From an uncultured Eubacteriales bacterium (GTDB taxonomy: Bacteria > Bacillota > Clostridia > Oscillospirales > Ruminococcaceae), in assembly GCA_900319075.1 (NCBI GenBank), contig ONMZ01000011.1:1-44253 (forward strand): 44,253 bases of DNA, read 5' to 3'. A program made the position numbers and the translations under genes. Of the stretch, positions 43,785 to 44,253 are shown in pieces; position 1 is the stretch's first letter, and every line of letters begins with the position of its first letter. A model generated the notes under the pieces. That model did not search any database. It was not told the origin of the DNA and was given only the letters and a program-made list of their open reading frames with translations.

Positions 43785-44070
43785 TCAAGGAATTTTATCT
43801 TCTAAATACTCAGTCAAAACATCCTCCACATTATCGGTTTCATAGTTGTTCCATATAACACCGTTGATGTAGGCGAGATACTTGCTTTCAAGTATTTCAT
43901 ATATAGCGTCCCACATATCAGCATAGTTTTCGTGCACTGATGTGAAAAACTCGATACACGAGCAGTGTATGTTCCTTTCGCAGTAATATCATAACACTCA
44001 AGCATTTTATCGTTTGCATCTGCAAATTTCAAACAGTCGAGACCGCCTTTAAGCTTTTTGAATAGTATAT
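43785..44070 (-). pseudogene. Frameshifted remnant of an unknown gene
   Basis: Two minus-strand frames join to give a continuous protein-like reading. The upstream frame reads FKKLKGGLDCLKFADAND... to about 43965. After a one-base shift the second frame reads CSCIEFFTSVHENYADMWD... and ends ...YLEDKIP at 43785. Neither half has a good start; the 5' end meets stops before 44070. The aromatic- and acidic-rich composition is protein-like. I do not recognise the family. Confidence 0.5.
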
Positions 44071-44097
44071 TTACGAACGATTAGATGTTTGTTGCGT

Positions 44098-44253
44098 TTA
44101 ATATGGTAAAGAATACTTATAACAAAGTGTTTCCCAATCTTTTTTTGAAATTATATCATCAAGCATCAACATTTTTGTTGCAACCTCAAAATCGTCTGAA
44201 ACTGCATAGAAAACACCAACATTATCTTCAAGGTCTGCCTGTTCCATTTCTTC
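44098..44253 (-). CDS. C-terminal end of an unknown protein, cut by the window edge
   Basis: The minus strand is open from the edge for 51 codons to TAA at 44098. The peptide is acidic (EEMEQADLEDNVGVFYAVSD...) and ends in CYKYSLPY. No known domain can be assigned from this length. It may belong to the same decayed locus as the frameshifted remnant downstream. Confidence 0.5.
   Translation of the reverse strand, partial: EEMEQADLEDNVGVFYAVSDDFEVATKMLMLDDIISKKDWETLCYKYSLPY

Overview
The window reads as chromosomal DNA of an anaerobic, low-to-moderate GC Firmicute. A Ruminococcus-like member of the Clostridia is the best guess (inference from gene content, T-box control, the anaerobic indolepyruvate oxidoreductase, and a secreted transglutaminase with a Thr/Lys-rich linker). 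No phage, plasmid or CRISPR was seen, and no rRNA or tRNA gene was recognised.

Layout. (1) 0.16-6.97 kb, minus strand: a complete tryptophan operon, trpE-G-D-C-F-B-A, behind a Trp-specific T-box leader. (2) 7.07-9.35 kb, minus: two unknown proteins, trmB and cdd. (3) 9.38-13.65 kb, plus: iorA-iorB-paaK-ACT, an arylpyruvate oxidation operon, then a small 2[4Fe-4S] ferredoxin and a secreted transglutaminase-like protein. (4) 15.2-43.5 kb: a large sulfur-metabolism region, with a fic gene at its right end. A LysR regulator is divergent from metY1-ECF S component-SsuABC-type transporter-DUF4418/FtsX/ATPase-GNAT. A LacI-family gene follows. Next comes an operon encoding cystathionine gamma-lyase and beta-synthase (mccB, mccA), a NifX-like protein, NifB-, NifH-, NifD- and NifK-like proteins, and a second NifX-like protein. 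Convergent to it is sufCBDSU-rrf2-metA. Divergent from suf is metY2-cysK, followed by an IscR-like rrf2. (5) The right edge holds a fic gene, degenerate repeats, a frameshifted gene remnant and a truncated coding end.

The most interesting system is the nitrogenase-like operon at 25.7-33.2 kb. It encodes a NifB-type maturase, a NifH-type reductase and a NifDK-type heterotetramer that keeps P-cluster-like cysteines and a candidate cofactor Cys/His pair. NifE, NifN, NifV and molybdate transport genes are absent, and all neighbours are sulfur amino-acid enzymes. The B-H-D-K order and context resemble methylthio-alkane reductase (MarBHDK of Rhodospirillum rubrum). The likely job is reductive C-S cleavage of an imported organosulfur compound, releasing methanethiol or sulfide. 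MetY then captures this on O-acetylhomoserine made by MetA, and mccA/mccB recycle homocysteine to cysteine.

Regulation can be read from the DNA. Perfect 16-bp palindromes (GTGATAACGTTATCAC and a close variant) flank the LacI gene's target operon. A copy lies exactly 9 bp upstream of the -35 box at both the metY1 and the mccB promoters. A second motif, TACCAANNCNATAGGAAA, lies at the suf, metY2 and mccB promoters and is a likely Rrf2/CymR-type operator. Thus the nitrogenase-like operon appears to receive both a LacI-type signal and a general cysteine/sulfur-status signal.
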